Shown: piece after piece, positions 17,469 to 26,796 of the stretch | How the letters are laid out: each line of letters starts with the position of its first letter | How positions within the stretch are numbered: position 1 is the stretch's first letter | From: Spirochaetia bacterium UBA2205 | Lineage (GTDB): Bacteria > Spirochaetota > UBA4802 > UB4802 | Assembly: GCA_002328585.1 (NCBI GenBank) | Contig: DCUV01000042.1 | Span: forward strand, 1 to 64,000 | Direction: 5' to 3' | DNA length: 64,000 nucleotides | Made by a program: the position numbers and the translations under genes | The notes under the pieces: generated by a model | Seen by the model: only the letters and a program-made list of their open reading frames with translations | The model's database searches: none | Told to the model about the DNA's origin: nothing

Positions 17469-18731
17469 ATGGCATTGCATAAATTTTTAAAGGATGCTGA
17501 CCCTGAAGTATTTTCTATCTTACAAAAAGAAAACATGCGTCAGGAAAATTCTTTGATACTCATAGCATCAGAAAATTATACGTCACAAGCAGTACTGGAA
17601 GCATCATCCTGCACCATGACCAATAAATATGCTGAAGGATATCCCGGAAAGCGTTATTACAATGGCTGTCAGTTTGTAGATGAGATGGAACGTTTAGCTA
17701 TTGAACGAATAAAAAAAATTTTTAAAGCGGATGTTGCCAACGTACAACCACACAGCGGTACACAGGCAAATATGGCTGTGCTCATGGCATTGCTGGAGCC
17801 GGGCAATACCATAATGGGTATGAACCTTGCACATGGTGGGCACCTGTCGCATGGTTCGCCTGTTAATTTTTCAGGCATATACTTTAAAGTGGTTTCGTAT
17901 GGCGTTACAAAGGATACCCAGCTTATTGATTATGATGAGGCATATAGCGTTGCAAAAGAACATAAGCCAAAAATAATCATTGCTGGAGCATCGGCTTATC
18001 CACGCATTATTGATTGGGACAAGTTTAGACAGATAGCTGATGAAGTAGGTGCAGTGCTATTAACTGATATTGCCCACATCGCAGGGCTTGTTGCCACGGG
18101 GCATCATCCATCGCCAGTACCTGTTGCAGACTTTGTTACCATGACAACACATAAAACCCTGCGAGGACCACGCGGTGGAATCATCCTGGCAAAGCAAAAG
18201 TATGAAGGCATGATGAACAAATATATCTTCCCTGGCATACAGGGAGGACCTTTAATGAATACTATCGCTGCAAAAGCCGTTGCATTTGGTGAAGCACTGC
18301 AGCCTTCGTTTAAGGATTATTCAGCAAAGGTTATTGCAAATGCACAGGCGCTGGCCCGGACATTGCTATCACGAGGTCTTCATCTGGTATCAGGAGGTAC
18401 GGATAACCATCTCATGCTGGTAGACCTCCATAACAAAAATTTGACAGGGAAGGATGTGGCAAACCGGCTGGATGAAGCGGGGATAACCTGTAATAAAAAT
18501 GGCGTGCCGTTTGATGATAAGTCCCCTATGATTACCAGTGGCATTAGGTTGGGTAGCCCGGCATTAACAACACGGGGGCTTAATGAAGATGATTTTAAGC
18601 ACATTGGAAATCTCATTTGCGATATTATTGACAATATGAATGATTACAAAGTATTGCAGCGTGTACAAGCGCAGGTGCAGGAGTTATGCAAACACTATCC
18701 TACTGACTTTTTACGCCTTGAGCCACGCTAA
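17469..18731 (+). CDS. glyA: Serine hydroxymethyltransferase
   Basis: A 420-residue PLP enzyme that interconverts serine plus tetrahydrofolate with glycine plus 5,10-methylene-tetrahydrofolate. Visible motifs: LIASENYTSQAVLEASS; NKYAEGYPGKRYYNGC; VQPHSGTQANMAV; LTDIAHIAGLVATGHHPSP; and TTHKTLRGPRGG with the PLP-binding lysine at position 229. Length and motif set are normal. GAGG lies 8 bases before the ATG. It supplies one-carbon units for purines, dTMP and methionine. A FecR-type lipoprotein follows 69 bases downstream and is probably a separate unit. Confidence 0.97.
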   Translation: MALHKFLKDADPEVFSILQKENMRQENSLILIASENYTSQAVLEASSCTMTNKYAEGYPGKRYYNGCQFVDEMERLAIERIKKIFKADVANVQPHSGTQANMAVLMALLEPGNTIMGMNLAHGGHLSHGSPVNFSGIYFKVVSYGVTKDTQLIDYDEAYSVAKEHKPKIIIAGASAYPRIIDWDKFRQIADEVGAVLLTDIAHIAGLVATGHHPSPVPVADFVTMTTHKTLRGPRGGIILAKQKYEGMMNKYIFPGIQGGPLMNTIAAKAVAFGEALQPSFKDYSAKVIANAQALARTLLSRGLHLVSGGTDNHLMLVDLHNKNLTGKDVANRLDEAGITCNKNGVPFDDKSPMITSGIRLGSPALTTRGLNEDDFKHIGNLICDIIDNMNDYKVLQRVQAQVQELCKHYPTDFLRLEPR

Positions 18732-18800
18732 ATATAGTTCTTGACTATAATAAGAACACTGTGTATTACACCAGTATGTAAAGTAATCAGGAGGAACGTT

Positions 18801-19790
18801 ATGAAAAGATTAATTGGCGTTATTATGATATGTTTGATAGCTGTTGTGGGATGTAAAAAAGAAAAGAAATATACTGTTGCGCGGGAAGGTCTGGTAAATT
18901 TAATTTCAGGCGATGTTGTTCTGGTGGTGAATGGTGCTGAGAGCAAAGCCAGAATAGGTGATGCTATTAAAGAAGGGATGACCATTAAAACTGTTGGTCC
19001 AAAGTCAATTGCCGAGATATATTTTGGCGAAAATGCAGTGAAGATTTTAGGTGACACGGTTATCAAGATTGAAAAATTGATTACCGATATTAGCGCAAAT
19101 ACCGAAGAATCATCGTTTATAGTTGAAAAAGGGCGGATGTTCTCACGGGTAACTAAAAAATTATCCAAGGGTGATAGTTATCAGGTAAAAACACCAACGG
19201 CGATAGCAGCTGTGCGGGGTACAGATTTTCTGGTAACACAGGAAGAAGATAAGAGTAATGTAGCATGTCTGGATGGACTACTTGAAGTATTAAACCAGAG
19301 CTTAGCTACAGGACAACCGGTAGCACTTGAGGAAAAAGAGGAGGTTGACATTGTACCTGGTCAGGATATGGTGAAAAAACAAATATCCGAGGATAAGCTC
19401 AGGATGCTGAACATACTGCTGGAGATACAGGCGATGCGTGAGGATATCCGTAAGAAGTATGAACAGCAAAAAGAAGAAATATTAAAATATGTGGAAGAAC
19501 AGAAGGAAGCCAATAAAACAATGCTGGAAGAGCAGCGTGAAAAGGATAAAGCGCTTGTTGAGGAACAGAAAGCACGTGACAAAGCTATGATTGAAGGCAT
19601 AAAAGGTGAGATTAAAGATGAATCAGGGAAGGCAGCACAGCAGTCATTGGATGCAGCAAAGAGTCAGATGCAGGATGCAAAGGCTGTTGACAAGGATCAG
19701 GCTATCTCTGAAGCTAAAGATCAGATGAGTGCAATGAAGCCAAAGATTGAAAAGCAAAAGATTGATTTGAATCAGTTTAAGACTCAGTAA
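18801..19790 (+). CDS. FecR-domain lipoprotein with C-terminal coiled coil
   Basis: The ATG at 18801 has a strong GGAGGAA site, so I prefer it to the upstream in-frame ATG at 18741. The product is about 329 residues with a lipobox LIAVVGC (Cys about residue 18). Residues 25-165 form a FecR-like domain: GLVNLISGDVVLV, IKEGMTIKTVGPKS, FIVEKGRMFSRV and TAIAAVRGTDFLV. Such periplasmic FecR domains in spirochaetes are usually structural rather than parts of iron signalling. Residues 200-329 are a charged coiled coil (QKEEILKYVEEQKEANK, EEQREKDKALVEEQ). No sigma factor or TonB receptor is adjacent. Role unknown; probably cell-envelope. Confidence 0.85.
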   Translation: MKRLIGVIMICLIAVVGCKKEKKYTVAREGLVNLISGDVVLVVNGAESKARIGDAIKEGMTIKTVGPKSIAEIYFGENAVKILGDTVIKIEKLITDISANTEESSFIVEKGRMFSRVTKKLSKGDSYQVKTPTAIAAVRGTDFLVTQEEDKSNVACLDGLLEVLNQSLATGQPVALEEKEEVDIVPGQDMVKKQISEDKLRMLNILLEIQAMREDIRKKYEQQKEEILKYVEEQKEANKTMLEEQREKDKALVEEQKARDKAMIEGIKGEIKDESGKAAQQSLDAAKSQMQDAKAVDKDQAISEAKDQMSAMKPKIEKQKIDLNQFKTQ

Positions 19791-19813
19791 CAGAAAAAAA
19801 AGTGAATTGCTAT

Positions 19814-19850
19814 AAGGGGCTGTTGAAGGGATATATATAAACAGCCCCTT
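19814..19850 (+). terminator. Terminator-like hairpin
   Basis: AAGGGGCTGTT (19814-19824) pairs with AACAGCCCCTT (19840-19850), an 11-base stem with a 15-base AT-rich loop, just after the FecR lipoprotein. The trailing tract is only GTGTTT, so termination may be moderate. Confidence 0.7.
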
Positions 19851-19894
19851 GTGTTTCAGAAATTTTTTCATTTACATATTCATTTTTGGGGGTG

Positions 19895-20010
19895 TTCACG
19901 ACGACAAACTTGTGGCAACCCATAATAAATGAAACTTATACAAACCGGAAACAATACCCCCTCGCCTTGCGAAAGAGAGGGTAAGGGGTGAGGTTAATAA
20001 TCATATTTTT
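19895..20010. repeat. Intergenic repeat remnant with a CCTCGCC...GAGGGTAAGGGGTGAGG element
   Basis: The gap after the FecR gene holds a degraded ACCCATAATAAATGA copy (near 19918) and then, at about 19960-19995, CCCCTCGCC ... GAGAGGGTAAGGGG. That is the form of a short dispersed palindromic element seen in many unrelated bacteria. No gene is visible. Two TTTTTGGGGGTGTT phrases flank it (near 19885 and 20010), a short direct repeat. Confidence 0.4.
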
Positions 20011-20027
20011 GGGGGTGTTTTTACGTT

Positions 20028-20813
20028 ATGATACAATTAGCGTTCATAGGTACGGGAACCTGTAATGCAACACGCCGTAAGCCTCAGTCGCTGGTGTTTT
20101 CTATAAACGGTGAACTGATATGTGTTGATTTTGGCGGAGGAGCTTACCATGCCATAGCTTCATTAAATAATCTGGATTTTAACTATGGCAATATATCAAC
20201 CGTTATATTGACCCATTACCATGTTGATCATATATCGGGTTTGCCCGATTTACTATGGGGTGAGATGTGGGACTATACCGGACACCGTACAGAACCGTTA
20301 ACGTTTGTAGGACCGAAAGGATTGAAAAATTTCTATGAAGACAGGCTGCTACCATTTATGGGTGATTATCCATTACCGTTTAAAGTAGAGCTTGTTGAAT
20401 TGCATGATGGCGATATTTATGAAGGCAATGGTTTTAAGCTCCAATCAAATACTCTTGCCCATGGGGATTTTTCATCAGGCTACCTTTTTGATTTTGGATT
20501 AAAAAAAATAGCAATAACAGGCGATACAGGATACTGTGATGCATTACAGCGATTACTTTCCGTTGCTGATATAGCAGTCATTGAATGGGGAATAGCATCT
20601 GAGGATACCTATCCTCTCCATGTATCTTCAAAAGATATCATATCCTTACTCAATGCAGATATATGGCCAGAGCAGATGTATGCTGTGCATGTATACCCAT
20701 TGCCAGATATTGATTTTGAAACACAGTTACAAACAATGAGCGCTATAGTTACTTCACATAATAAATCCATTGAATTTCCCTCCGATGGCGATATAATAAC
20801 AATTATTCCATAA
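20028..20813 (+). CDS. Metallo-beta-lactamase fold hydrolase, RNase Z/ElaC-like
   Basis: A 261-residue MBL-fold protein. The metal-binding core is LTHYHVDHISGLPDLLWG (HxHxDH), with IAITGDTGYCDAL as the Asp motif and LHVSS and VHVYPLP as late histidines. The FIGTGTC opening is typical of the ElaC/RNase Z side of the superfamily, but it lacks an obvious tRNA-binding exosite arm and is short. It may be an RNase Z-like enzyme or a small-molecule phosphodiesterase. The start follows a GGGGGTG tract. It is monocistronic as far as can be seen. Confidence 0.8.
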   Translation: MIQLAFIGTGTCNATRRKPQSLVFSINGELICVDFGGGAYHAIASLNNLDFNYGNISTVILTHYHVDHISGLPDLLWGEMWDYTGHRTEPLTFVGPKGLKNFYEDRLLPFMGDYPLPFKVELVELHDGDIYEGNGFKLQSNTLAHGDFSSGYLFDFGLKKIAITGDTGYCDALQRLLSVADIAVIEWGIASEDTYPLHVSSKDIISLLNADIWPEQMYAVHVYPLPDIDFETQLQTMSAIVTSHNKSIEFPSDGDIITIIP

Positions 20814-20921
20814 GCTATTGCAATGATTCTGTGATAGTGCACATGCTTAATCATGATGTTAGGTAAGCTGTATATAGTACTTTATTATTACGATTAATTT
20901 TAAATTGAGAAAAGCACAGTT

Positions 20922-22115
20922 ATGAAAGCTATAAAAGCAGACTATTGTATTATTGGTGCAGGTGTTGTTGGATTGGCAATAGCACGAGAGCTATCGCTAC
21001 GCACTAAAAAAACAATAGTAGTATGCGAAAAGGAGGAACAGGCTGGTTTACACGCATCAGGAAGAAATAGTGGTGTGCTGCATGCTGGTATTTACTACAC
21101 ACAGGGGAGTTTAAAAGCCAATACATGTATTGAAGGCAACAGGCTTATGAAAGAGTTCTGCGCTGAAAAAGGGGTAGCAGTTAAAGAATCAGGAAAAGTG
21201 ATAGTTGCAAAAAACCAGCATGAGGTTCCAATCCTTTATGAGCTTGAGCAGAGAGCAAAAAATAATGGCGTGACAGTAGAGTTAATTAATGAAAAAAAAT
21301 TGGAGCAGGTTGAACCGTGTGCCAGAACTAACACGCTTGCGCTGTTTTCACCACATACAGCAGTGGTTGATCCCAAAGTGGTTATGCGGGCATTGTACCA
21401 TGACTGCATTCAACGGGGAATAACCGTATTGCTATCAACGCCATTCAACCAATTTGACAGTGATACCAGCATTAAAGCAGGTGACTATACCATTACATTT
21501 GATAAACTTATTAATTGTGCAGGAGCACACAGCGATACCATTGCACATACGAAAGCCCTTGCAAAGCATCTTGCGCTTATTCCCTTTAAGGGCATTTACA
21601 CCAGGCTGCAACCAGATAGCAAGCTTGCAATCAATGGAAATATCTATCCGGTCCCTGATGTACGCAACCCATTTTTAGGTGTACATTTTACCCGAGATCC
21701 ATACAACAATGTGTACATAGGTCCAACGGCAATGCCTGTTTTTGGCAGGGAACACTACGGGGCGCTGCAGGGTTTAGGTTTGGAAAGCATTGATATCCTC
21801 TTCAAAGATGCGCTGCTTTTCATTGCAAATAAAAGTTTCCGCAGCGTTGCCCTGGACGAGCCAAAAAAATATATCCCGTATTACTTTTATAAGGACGCAA
21901 AAGAATTGGTGAAGGGACTGTCGTACCATGATATTGAGCCAGCAGCAAAAATTGGGATACGTCCTCAGCTTGTTGACTGGACAAAGAAAGAGCTCGTCAT
22001 GGACTTTTGCATTTATAGGGATGCTTCTACCGTCCATGTACTCAATGCAATCTCCCCGGCTTTTACCAGTTCGCTTTATTTTGCAAAAATTATTGTTGAT
22101 AGTTATTGTATATAA
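20922..22115 (+). CDS. FAD-dependent oxidoreductase, L-2-hydroxyglutarate oxidase-like
   Basis: A 397-residue DAO-family flavoprotein. The FAD loop is CIIGAGVVGLAIARELS. QAGLHASGRNSGVLHAGIYY is the hallmark of the LhgO/L2HGDH group, with the flavin-contact HAGIYY. AGAHSD and IPFKGIYTRL also match, as do LGVHFTRD and KIGIRPQLVD in the C-terminal half. LhgO oxidises L-2-hydroxyglutarate to 2-oxoglutarate, feeding electrons to quinones, and works as metabolite repair. Glycerol-3-phosphate-dehydrogenase-like relatives are the alternative. Length and motifs are complete. It is followed by a copy of the 14-base GCGATAGTTACTGT word in the gap before the UDP-glucose dehydrogenase. Confidence 0.86.
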   Translation: MKAIKADYCIIGAGVVGLAIARELSLRTKKTIVVCEKEEQAGLHASGRNSGVLHAGIYYTQGSLKANTCIEGNRLMKEFCAEKGVAVKESGKVIVAKNQHEVPILYELEQRAKNNGVTVELINEKKLEQVEPCARTNTLALFSPHTAVVDPKVVMRALYHDCIQRGITVLLSTPFNQFDSDTSIKAGDYTITFDKLINCAGAHSDTIAHTKALAKHLALIPFKGIYTRLQPDSKLAINGNIYPVPDVRNPFLGVHFTRDPYNNVYIGPTAMPVFGREHYGALQGLGLESIDILFKDALLFIANKSFRSVALDEPKKYIPYYFYKDAKELVKGLSYHDIEPAAKIGIRPQLVDWTKKELVMDFCIYRDASTVHVLNAISPAFTSSLYFAKIIVDSYCI

Positions 22116-22137
22116 TACAATTAATGCTTTTTTATGG

Positions 22138-22151
22138 GCGATAGTTACTGT
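22138..22151 (+). repeat. Copy of the 14-base dispersed word GCGATAGTTACTGT
   Basis: Exact copy, intergenic. With flanks (TGG before, then one variable base and CATG after) it matches the copy at 45666 over about 21 of 22 bases, showing an extended repeat. Confidence 0.75.
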
Positions 22152-22212
22152 ACATGTATTTATATTATAAATTGAATGTATAAAATTACATAATCATTAT
22201 AAGGAGTTTTAC

Positions 22213-23547
22213 ATGAAGATAAGTGTTATAGGAACAGGTTATGTCGGATTGGTAACGGGAACATGCTTTGCTGCGATGGGGAACACTGTTATATGTGTGG
22301 ACAGCGATAATGAAAAAATTGAAAAACTTAAAAAAGGGATAGTCCCTATTTATGAACCAGGATTGGATGAACTTGTTGTTGAAAATTTCAAAAAAGGAAA
22401 TCTTCAGTTTACAACTGACATAAAAGAAGCGCTGGATAAAACCACTATACTGTTTATAGCTGTTGGTACTCCAATGGGGGAGGATGGTAGTGCTGATTTG
22501 CGGTATGTACTGGACGTTGCAAAATCCATAGGTATGCTGATGACCCATAGTATGATTGTTGTGGATAAATCAACGGTGCCTGTTGGAACTGCTGAAAAGG
22601 TAAAAGCAACCATCCATGACGAGTTAAAAAAACGTGGTATTACGCTCAAAGTGGCTGTTGTCAGCAACCCGGAATTTTTAAAGGAAGGTGCTGCCGTTGA
22701 AGATTTTATGCGTCCCGACAGGGTCATCATTGGTACGGATGACGAAGAGGCACTGGCAGTAATGAAAGAATTATATGCACCGTTTACCCATAGTCATGAA
22801 CGGTTTATAGCCATGGATATCCGCAGCGCAGAAATGACAAAATATACAGCCAATGCCATGCTTGCAACCAAAATAAGCTTTATGAATGAGATAGCAAACA
22901 TTTGCGAAAGGGTTGGCGCAGATGTCAATATGGTACGTATTGGTATTGGCAGCGATCATAGGATTGGCTATAGCTTCATCTATCCGGGTGTTGGTTATGG
23001 AGGCTCATGTTTTCCAAAAGATGTTCAGGCACTTATAAAAACAGCAAAAGATTACGGGTATGAACCAAAAGTTATTACTGCGGTTGAAGAAGTTAACAAT
23101 AAGCAGAAGCTGGTACTGGTGGATAAGGTTGTACAACGCTTTGGTGAGGATTTAACCGGGAAAATTTTTGCACTATGGGGTCTGGCGTTTAAACCTGAAA
23201 CCGATGATATGCGTGAAGCAGCAAGCATCACCATTATCAAAGAACTGGTAAAAAGGAATGGGTATGTCAAAGTGTATGATCCCAGAGCAACAGAACAGGC
23301 AAAGCAATGTTATTTGCATGATATAAAAAATATAGAATATGAAACGAGCAAGTATGATGCATTGAATGATGCTGAAGCATTATTGCTGGTAACCGAATGG
23401 AAAGATTTCAGAAGTCCTGACTTTGATGAAATGAAAAAAAGATTAAAAAATCCTGTAATATTTGATGGTAGAAATCAATATAACATAAAAAAATTAAAAA
23501 AAGATGGATTTGAGATATATCAGATTGGTGTAGGCAATGTCAGATAA
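22213..23547 (+). CDS. UDP-glucose 6-dehydrogenase
   Basis: A 444-residue UDP-glucose/GDP-mannose dehydrogenase. It oxidises UDP-glucose to UDP-glucuronate with two NAD, making precursors for surface polysaccharide. Motifs: GTGYVGLVTGTCFAAMGN at the NAD site; VDKSTVPVGTAEKV; NPEFLKEGAAVEDFMRPDRV; AEMTKYTANAMLATKISF; GVGYGGSCFPKDVQAL with the catalytic Cys266; and WGLAFKPETDDMREA in the C-terminal UDP-binding domain. Length is typical. A strong AAGGAG site precedes the ATG. The downstream epimerase-like gene overlaps its last codons by 11 bases, so the two are translationally coupled and probably act on the same nucleotide-sugar pathway. Confidence 0.93.
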   Translation: MKISVIGTGYVGLVTGTCFAAMGNTVICVDSDNEKIEKLKKGIVPIYEPGLDELVVENFKKGNLQFTTDIKEALDKTTILFIAVGTPMGEDGSADLRYVLDVAKSIGMLMTHSMIVVDKSTVPVGTAEKVKATIHDELKKRGITLKVAVVSNPEFLKEGAAVEDFMRPDRVIIGTDDEEALAVMKELYAPFTHSHERFIAMDIRSAEMTKYTANAMLATKISFMNEIANICERVGADVNMVRIGIGSDHRIGYSFIYPGVGYGGSCFPKDVQALIKTAKDYGYEPKVITAVEEVNNKQKLVLVDKVVQRFGEDLTGKIFALWGLAFKPETDDMREAASITIIKELVKRNGYVKVYDPRATEQAKQCYLHDIKNIEYETSKYDALNDAEALLLVTEWKDFRSPDFDEMKKRLKNPVIFDGRNQYNIKKLKKDGFEIYQIGVGNVR

Positions 23548-24502
23548 AACAAAATTTTTAATAACTGGCAGTTCAGGATTTATTGGCAAACACTTTATAC
23601 AATTTTTAGACAATAGCACTACCAACGCCGAGGTAATTGGTGTTGATATTGTTCCCTCATCATTGACTGATACCAAATCTATAGTTTTACATGAGGAAAT
23701 GTGTACTATTAACGACAGTAATGCCGTGCAATTGTTGTTACAAAAACATAAACCTGACTATATCGTCCATTTTGCCTCACAGAGCAGTGTGGCAAAAAGC
23801 TGGGATGATATTTCCACAACATTTTATAACAATGTGAATTCATTTATAACATTAGCCGAGAGTGTACGGCAATATTGCTCTGACGCAAGGATGCTTGTCA
23901 TAGGTTCTTCTGAAGAATATGGCAATGTTGCACCTGATAATATACCTATAAAAGAAACCTGCCCATTACATCCACAAAATCCGTATGCAATAGCGCGGGT
24001 TGCCCAGGAGATGCTTGCAAAGATGTATGTGCAAAGTTTTGGACTTGATATCGTCATGACCCGTTCGTTTAATCATATAGGTCCGGGTCAGAGTGAAGCA
24101 TTTGCCATACCATCATTTGTAAAGCAGATAGTAACAGCAAAAAATAATAATACGTCATGCACACTAAAAACAGGCAACATAGATGTTGTTCGTGATTTTG
24201 TTGATGTTCGGGATGCAGTCAAGGCATACTATCTATTGCTGAAGCAGGGTAAAAACGGTGACGTATATAATATTTGCAGCGGGAACGGTTATTCATTGCG
24301 TGCTATCATCACCATGTTATCTGAAATAACTAAAGTGCATGTTGTCATAGAGCATGATCAAAGTAAAATGCGCCCTACAGAAGTACAAACCATTATTGGC
24401 TCGTATCAAAAAATAAACAAATTAACAGGGTGGAGCCCAACTATAAACATCCATCAGTCACTGGAAGATATTGTTAAGGGTCAGAGCCTTGCATTAATGT
24501 AA
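23537..24502 (+). CDS. NAD(P)-dependent sugar-nucleotide epimerase/reductase, RMD/GMD-like
   Basis: A 321-residue extended SDR. The cofactor loop is LITGSSGFIGKHFI; VHFASQSSVAKSW and GSSEEYG follow. TRSFNHIGPGQSEAFAIPSFV and VRDFVDVRDAVKAYY are typical of the GDP-mannose dehydratase/GDP-6-deoxy-4-keto-mannose reductase group. The usual catalytic YxxxK motif is altered: the tyrosine (residue 150) is followed by A-I-A-R, so the lysine is replaced by Arg154. That may change activity or cofactor ordering. It overlaps the UDP-glucose dehydrogenase by 11 bases. The product is uncertain: a 6-deoxy-hexose reductase or a 4-epimerase of UDP-sugars. Confidence 0.85.
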   Translation: MSDKTKFLITGSSGFIGKHFIQFLDNSTTNAEVIGVDIVPSSLTDTKSIVLHEEMCTINDSNAVQLLLQKHKPDYIVHFASQSSVAKSWDDISTTFYNNVNSFITLAESVRQYCSDARMLVIGSSEEYGNVAPDNIPIKETCPLHPQNPYAIARVAQEMLAKMYVQSFGLDIVMTRSFNHIGPGQSEAFAIPSFVKQIVTAKNNNTSCTLKTGNIDVVRDFVDVRDAVKAYYLLLKQGKNGDVYNICSGNGYSLRAIITMLSEITKVHVVIEHDQSKMRPTEVQTIIGSYQKINKLTGWSPTINIHQSLEDIVKGQSLALM

Positions 24503-24506
24503 TAAT

Positions 24507-24971
24507 TTAAAAAAAGTATCGTGCGCCTAAACCGCCGCGGATGCCAAAATCAACGTCTGGTGCAATCCTGAGCGCTGGTACTAACTCAAAGAATATCCGT
24601 ATTGGCACTTCAGTAAAGGCGTACTCAAGCCCTAACGGTGTGCGAATTTCAACCCTGTTTTCGTCTTCATGATCGTTCCTGCCATCTTTTTCATAGTCAT
24701 GGAATCCGACACCGGCACCAATATAGAAAGCTAAATTTTTTACAGGGAAGATATTGGAAAAGTGACGCAGATAATCAGCATACATGTACAAATCATCTGA
24801 AGATTCTCCTATGCCAATATCGATAGCATCATTCTGGAGCATAAAAATTTTTGCTGTTAGTCCAGAGGGGCTGCCAAGTATGAATCCTGCACCAATCGTA
24901 TTAGCAGCAAAACCATGGTGTGATGCAAAAATAACCGTTGCTAGTATGGAAAAAAATACTAATCGCTTCAT
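24507..24971 (-). CDS. Small exported barrel-like protein (DUF3996/BAPKO_0422-like)
   Basis: A 154-residue protein with a signal peptide (MKRLVFFSILATVIF... cleaved near AFAAN). The mature part is mostly amphipathic beta strands (GAGFILGSPSGLTAKIF, LAFYIGAGVGFHDYE, GIRGGLGARYFF) and ends in Phe, as outer-membrane barrels do. The pattern resembles small eight-strand proteins of spirochaetes such as the Borrelia BAPKO_0422 group. An acidic loop (KDGRNDHEDENR) probably faces outward. The ribosome binding site is GGGAGG. It converges on the sugar epimerase with only 4 bases between stops. Confidence 0.75.
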   Translation of the reverse strand: MKRLVFFSILATVIFASHHGFAANTIGAGFILGSPSGLTAKIFMLQNDAIDIGIGESSDDLYMYADYLRHFSNIFPVKNLAFYIGAGVGFHDYEKDGRNDHEDENRVEIRTPLGLEYAFTEVPIRIFFELVPALRIAPDVDFGIRGGLGARYFF

Positions 24972-25393
24972 AGTAGCCTCCCGTTAGTATAGTAAACCAT
25001 TGATAAACCGTTTGTGGCATAGCATTGTTTACTGTGAATACATAATTTTAACTATAAAATTACAAAAAATACCCTGTATTGACAACTATATCATCTCATA
25101 ATTATTATTTATTACTGTACACTGTTCATGAAAGGCATCTTCAACAATCAGATTTTTCATTGTTGAATAATAATACACTATTGTGCAATGCTTGTAATTA
25201 TGGGTAAATTTTATAACAACAATTATTAAAAGGTTTTTTATTCCAACCTATTTTACTGTTATTGAATAACTATCGTGTCAACGTTATGAGGATTATATAC
25301 CAGTGTAAAGAAAAATTTTTAACTACTTTTGTTTGCGGTAGTATACTATTAATAGGGTAATTATTATTTCTATTTTATTACATAGGTGATGAT
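24972..25393. other. AT-rich intergenic region, no gene seen
   Basis: About 420 bases, very AT-rich, with stops in all frames. It contains a hairpin (TTCAACAAT with ATTGTTGAA, about 25138-25167) without a T-run and a TTGACA at about 25079 that may be a promoter element. A near copy of the dispersed word (AACTATCGT, 25268-25276) is also present. It holds the divergent upstream regions of the barrel-like protein and the DUF4442 gene. Nothing else is recognisable. Confidence 0.6.
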
Positions 25394-25840
25394 ATGCGAT
25401 TGCGACAAAAAATATTGAAGATTTTAATCAATTTTTACCCTCCATTTTTAGGAGCGGGAATACGCATCAAATTAGATAAGAAAAATAAAAAGGTTTATGT
25501 ATCCATGAAATTAACCTGGTATAACCGTAATTATGTTGGTACGCAGTTTGGCGGCTCCATCTATGCCATGTGTGATCCCTTTTACATGTTTTTGCTCATG
25601 GAAATGTTAGGGAGCAACTATATTGTGTGGGATAAAAAAGCAACAATAGATTTTATTAAGCCCGGGAAAAGTACACTGCATGCTGAATTTTTTATAGATG
25701 ACCAAACAGTTGAAGCTATTAAAACAGAGGTGGAACAAAAAGGGAAAGCATTGCCTCAATTCACTGTTGCAGTAAAAGATGCAGATGGCGAGATTATTGC
25801 CCGGGTGGATAAGCATATTTATGTGAAGAAGAAAAAATAA
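25394..25840 (+). CDS. DUF4442 hotdog-fold protein, thioesterase-like
   Basis: A 148-residue hotdog-fold protein of the PaaI/DUF4442 group. YVGTQFGGSIYAMCDPFYMF is the central helix region and KATIDFIKPGKSTLHAEF the following strand, matching this family. Members are related to acyl-CoA thioesterases, but DUF4442 proteins have no proven reaction. No signal peptide. The start of the TsaC/Sua5 gene overlaps its stop by one base, so the two are co-translated, although a functional link is not obvious. Confidence 0.8.
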   Translation: MRLRQKILKILINFYPPFLGAGIRIKLDKKNKKVYVSMKLTWYNRNYVGTQFGGSIYAMCDPFYMFLLMEMLGSNYIVWDKKATIDFIKPGKSTLHAEFFIDDQTVEAIKTEVEQKGKALPQFTVAVKDADGEIIARVDKHIYVKKKK

Positions 25841-26796
25841 TGATTTACCCTGCAACTGACATCACTATACAACAGGCAGCCGAAGCTCTAAAACAGGGCA
25901 GTGTGGTAGCCTTTCCCACCGAAACGGTATATGGATTAGGTGCAAATGCATTTGATACACTGGCTGTTGCAAGTATATTTGCCATAAAAGAGCGCCCCTA
26001 TTTTGATCCCTTGATTGTTCATGTCAATTCCCTGTCCATGGTTTCCATGGTGGCGGCTACCATACCACCTGTCGCAATGCAGTGTATGGAAAAGTTCTGG
26101 CCAGGACCATTGACAATAGTTTTACCCAAGAAGGATGATATCCCTGATATAGTAACAGCGGGGCTTGCAACCGTTGCCATACGCATGCCGTTGCATCCGG
26201 TTGCACTCAGGCTTATAGAGTTAGCAGATGTTCCTGTAGCAGCACCCAGTGCAAATCCTTTTGGCTATTTAAGCCCTACTACCGCACAACATGTTGCTAT
26301 GCAGTTGGGCACTAAAGTTGCTATGATCCTTGATGGTGGAAAATGTGCGGTTGGCGTTGAATCAACCATTATTAAAATTGAAAATGATGAAGTCAGTGTA
26401 CTGCGCTATGGTGGTATACCCGTTGAGGAAATTGAAAAGGCAACCGGGCTTGCGGCAACGTCGCATACCACAAAAATTGAGGCGCCGGGGCAGCTGCCCT
26501 ACCATTACGCACCACAAACAAAGATTGTACTGGTTGGCGATATCATGTCCGTGCCCGATGATGCAACCTGCGGACTCCTGCTTTTTAAAAAAAGACATAT
26601 CCCCCATACCCATATTCATATCATGTGCTTATCGGATGATGGTGATATGCGCCAGGCTGCCGGCAATCTCTTTTCATGTTTACACACGCTTGATGCTTTG
26701 AAGCTTAAGGTTATCTATGCTGAGCAGGTAGAGGAGGTTGGTCTGGGCAGGGCAATCATGGATAGATTAAAAAAAGCACAGGCGCGCTTTATGTAG
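25840..26796 (+). CDS. L-threonylcarbamoyladenylate synthase, Sua5 type
   Basis: A 318-residue Sua5/YciO/YrdC protein. It makes threonylcarbamoyl-AMP from threonine, bicarbonate and ATP, the first step of t6A37 modification of ANN-decoding tRNAs. The YrdC core (about 1-200) shows VVAFPTETVYGLGANAFD, IFAIKERP, FWPGPLTIVL, VAIRMPLHP and PVAAPSANPFGYLSPTTA. DGGKCAVGVESTI completes it. The C-terminal Sua5 domain (about 210-318) follows the linker PGQLPYHYAPQT, a conserved hinge. So this is the two-domain Sua5 form rather than the short TsaC. The partner genes tsaB, tsaD and tsaE are not in the window. Confidence 0.93.
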   Translation: MIYPATDITIQQAAEALKQGSVVAFPTETVYGLGANAFDTLAVASIFAIKERPYFDPLIVHVNSLSMVSMVAATIPPVAMQCMEKFWPGPLTIVLPKKDDIPDIVTAGLATVAIRMPLHPVALRLIELADVPVAAPSANPFGYLSPTTAQHVAMQLGTKVAMILDGGKCAVGVESTIIKIENDEVSVLRYGGIPVEEIEKATGLAATSHTTKIEAPGQLPYHYAPQTKIVLVGDIMSVPDDATCGLLLFKKRHIPHTHIHIMCLSDDGDMRQAAGNLFSCLHTLDALKLKVIYAEQVEEVGLGRAIMDRLKKAQARFM

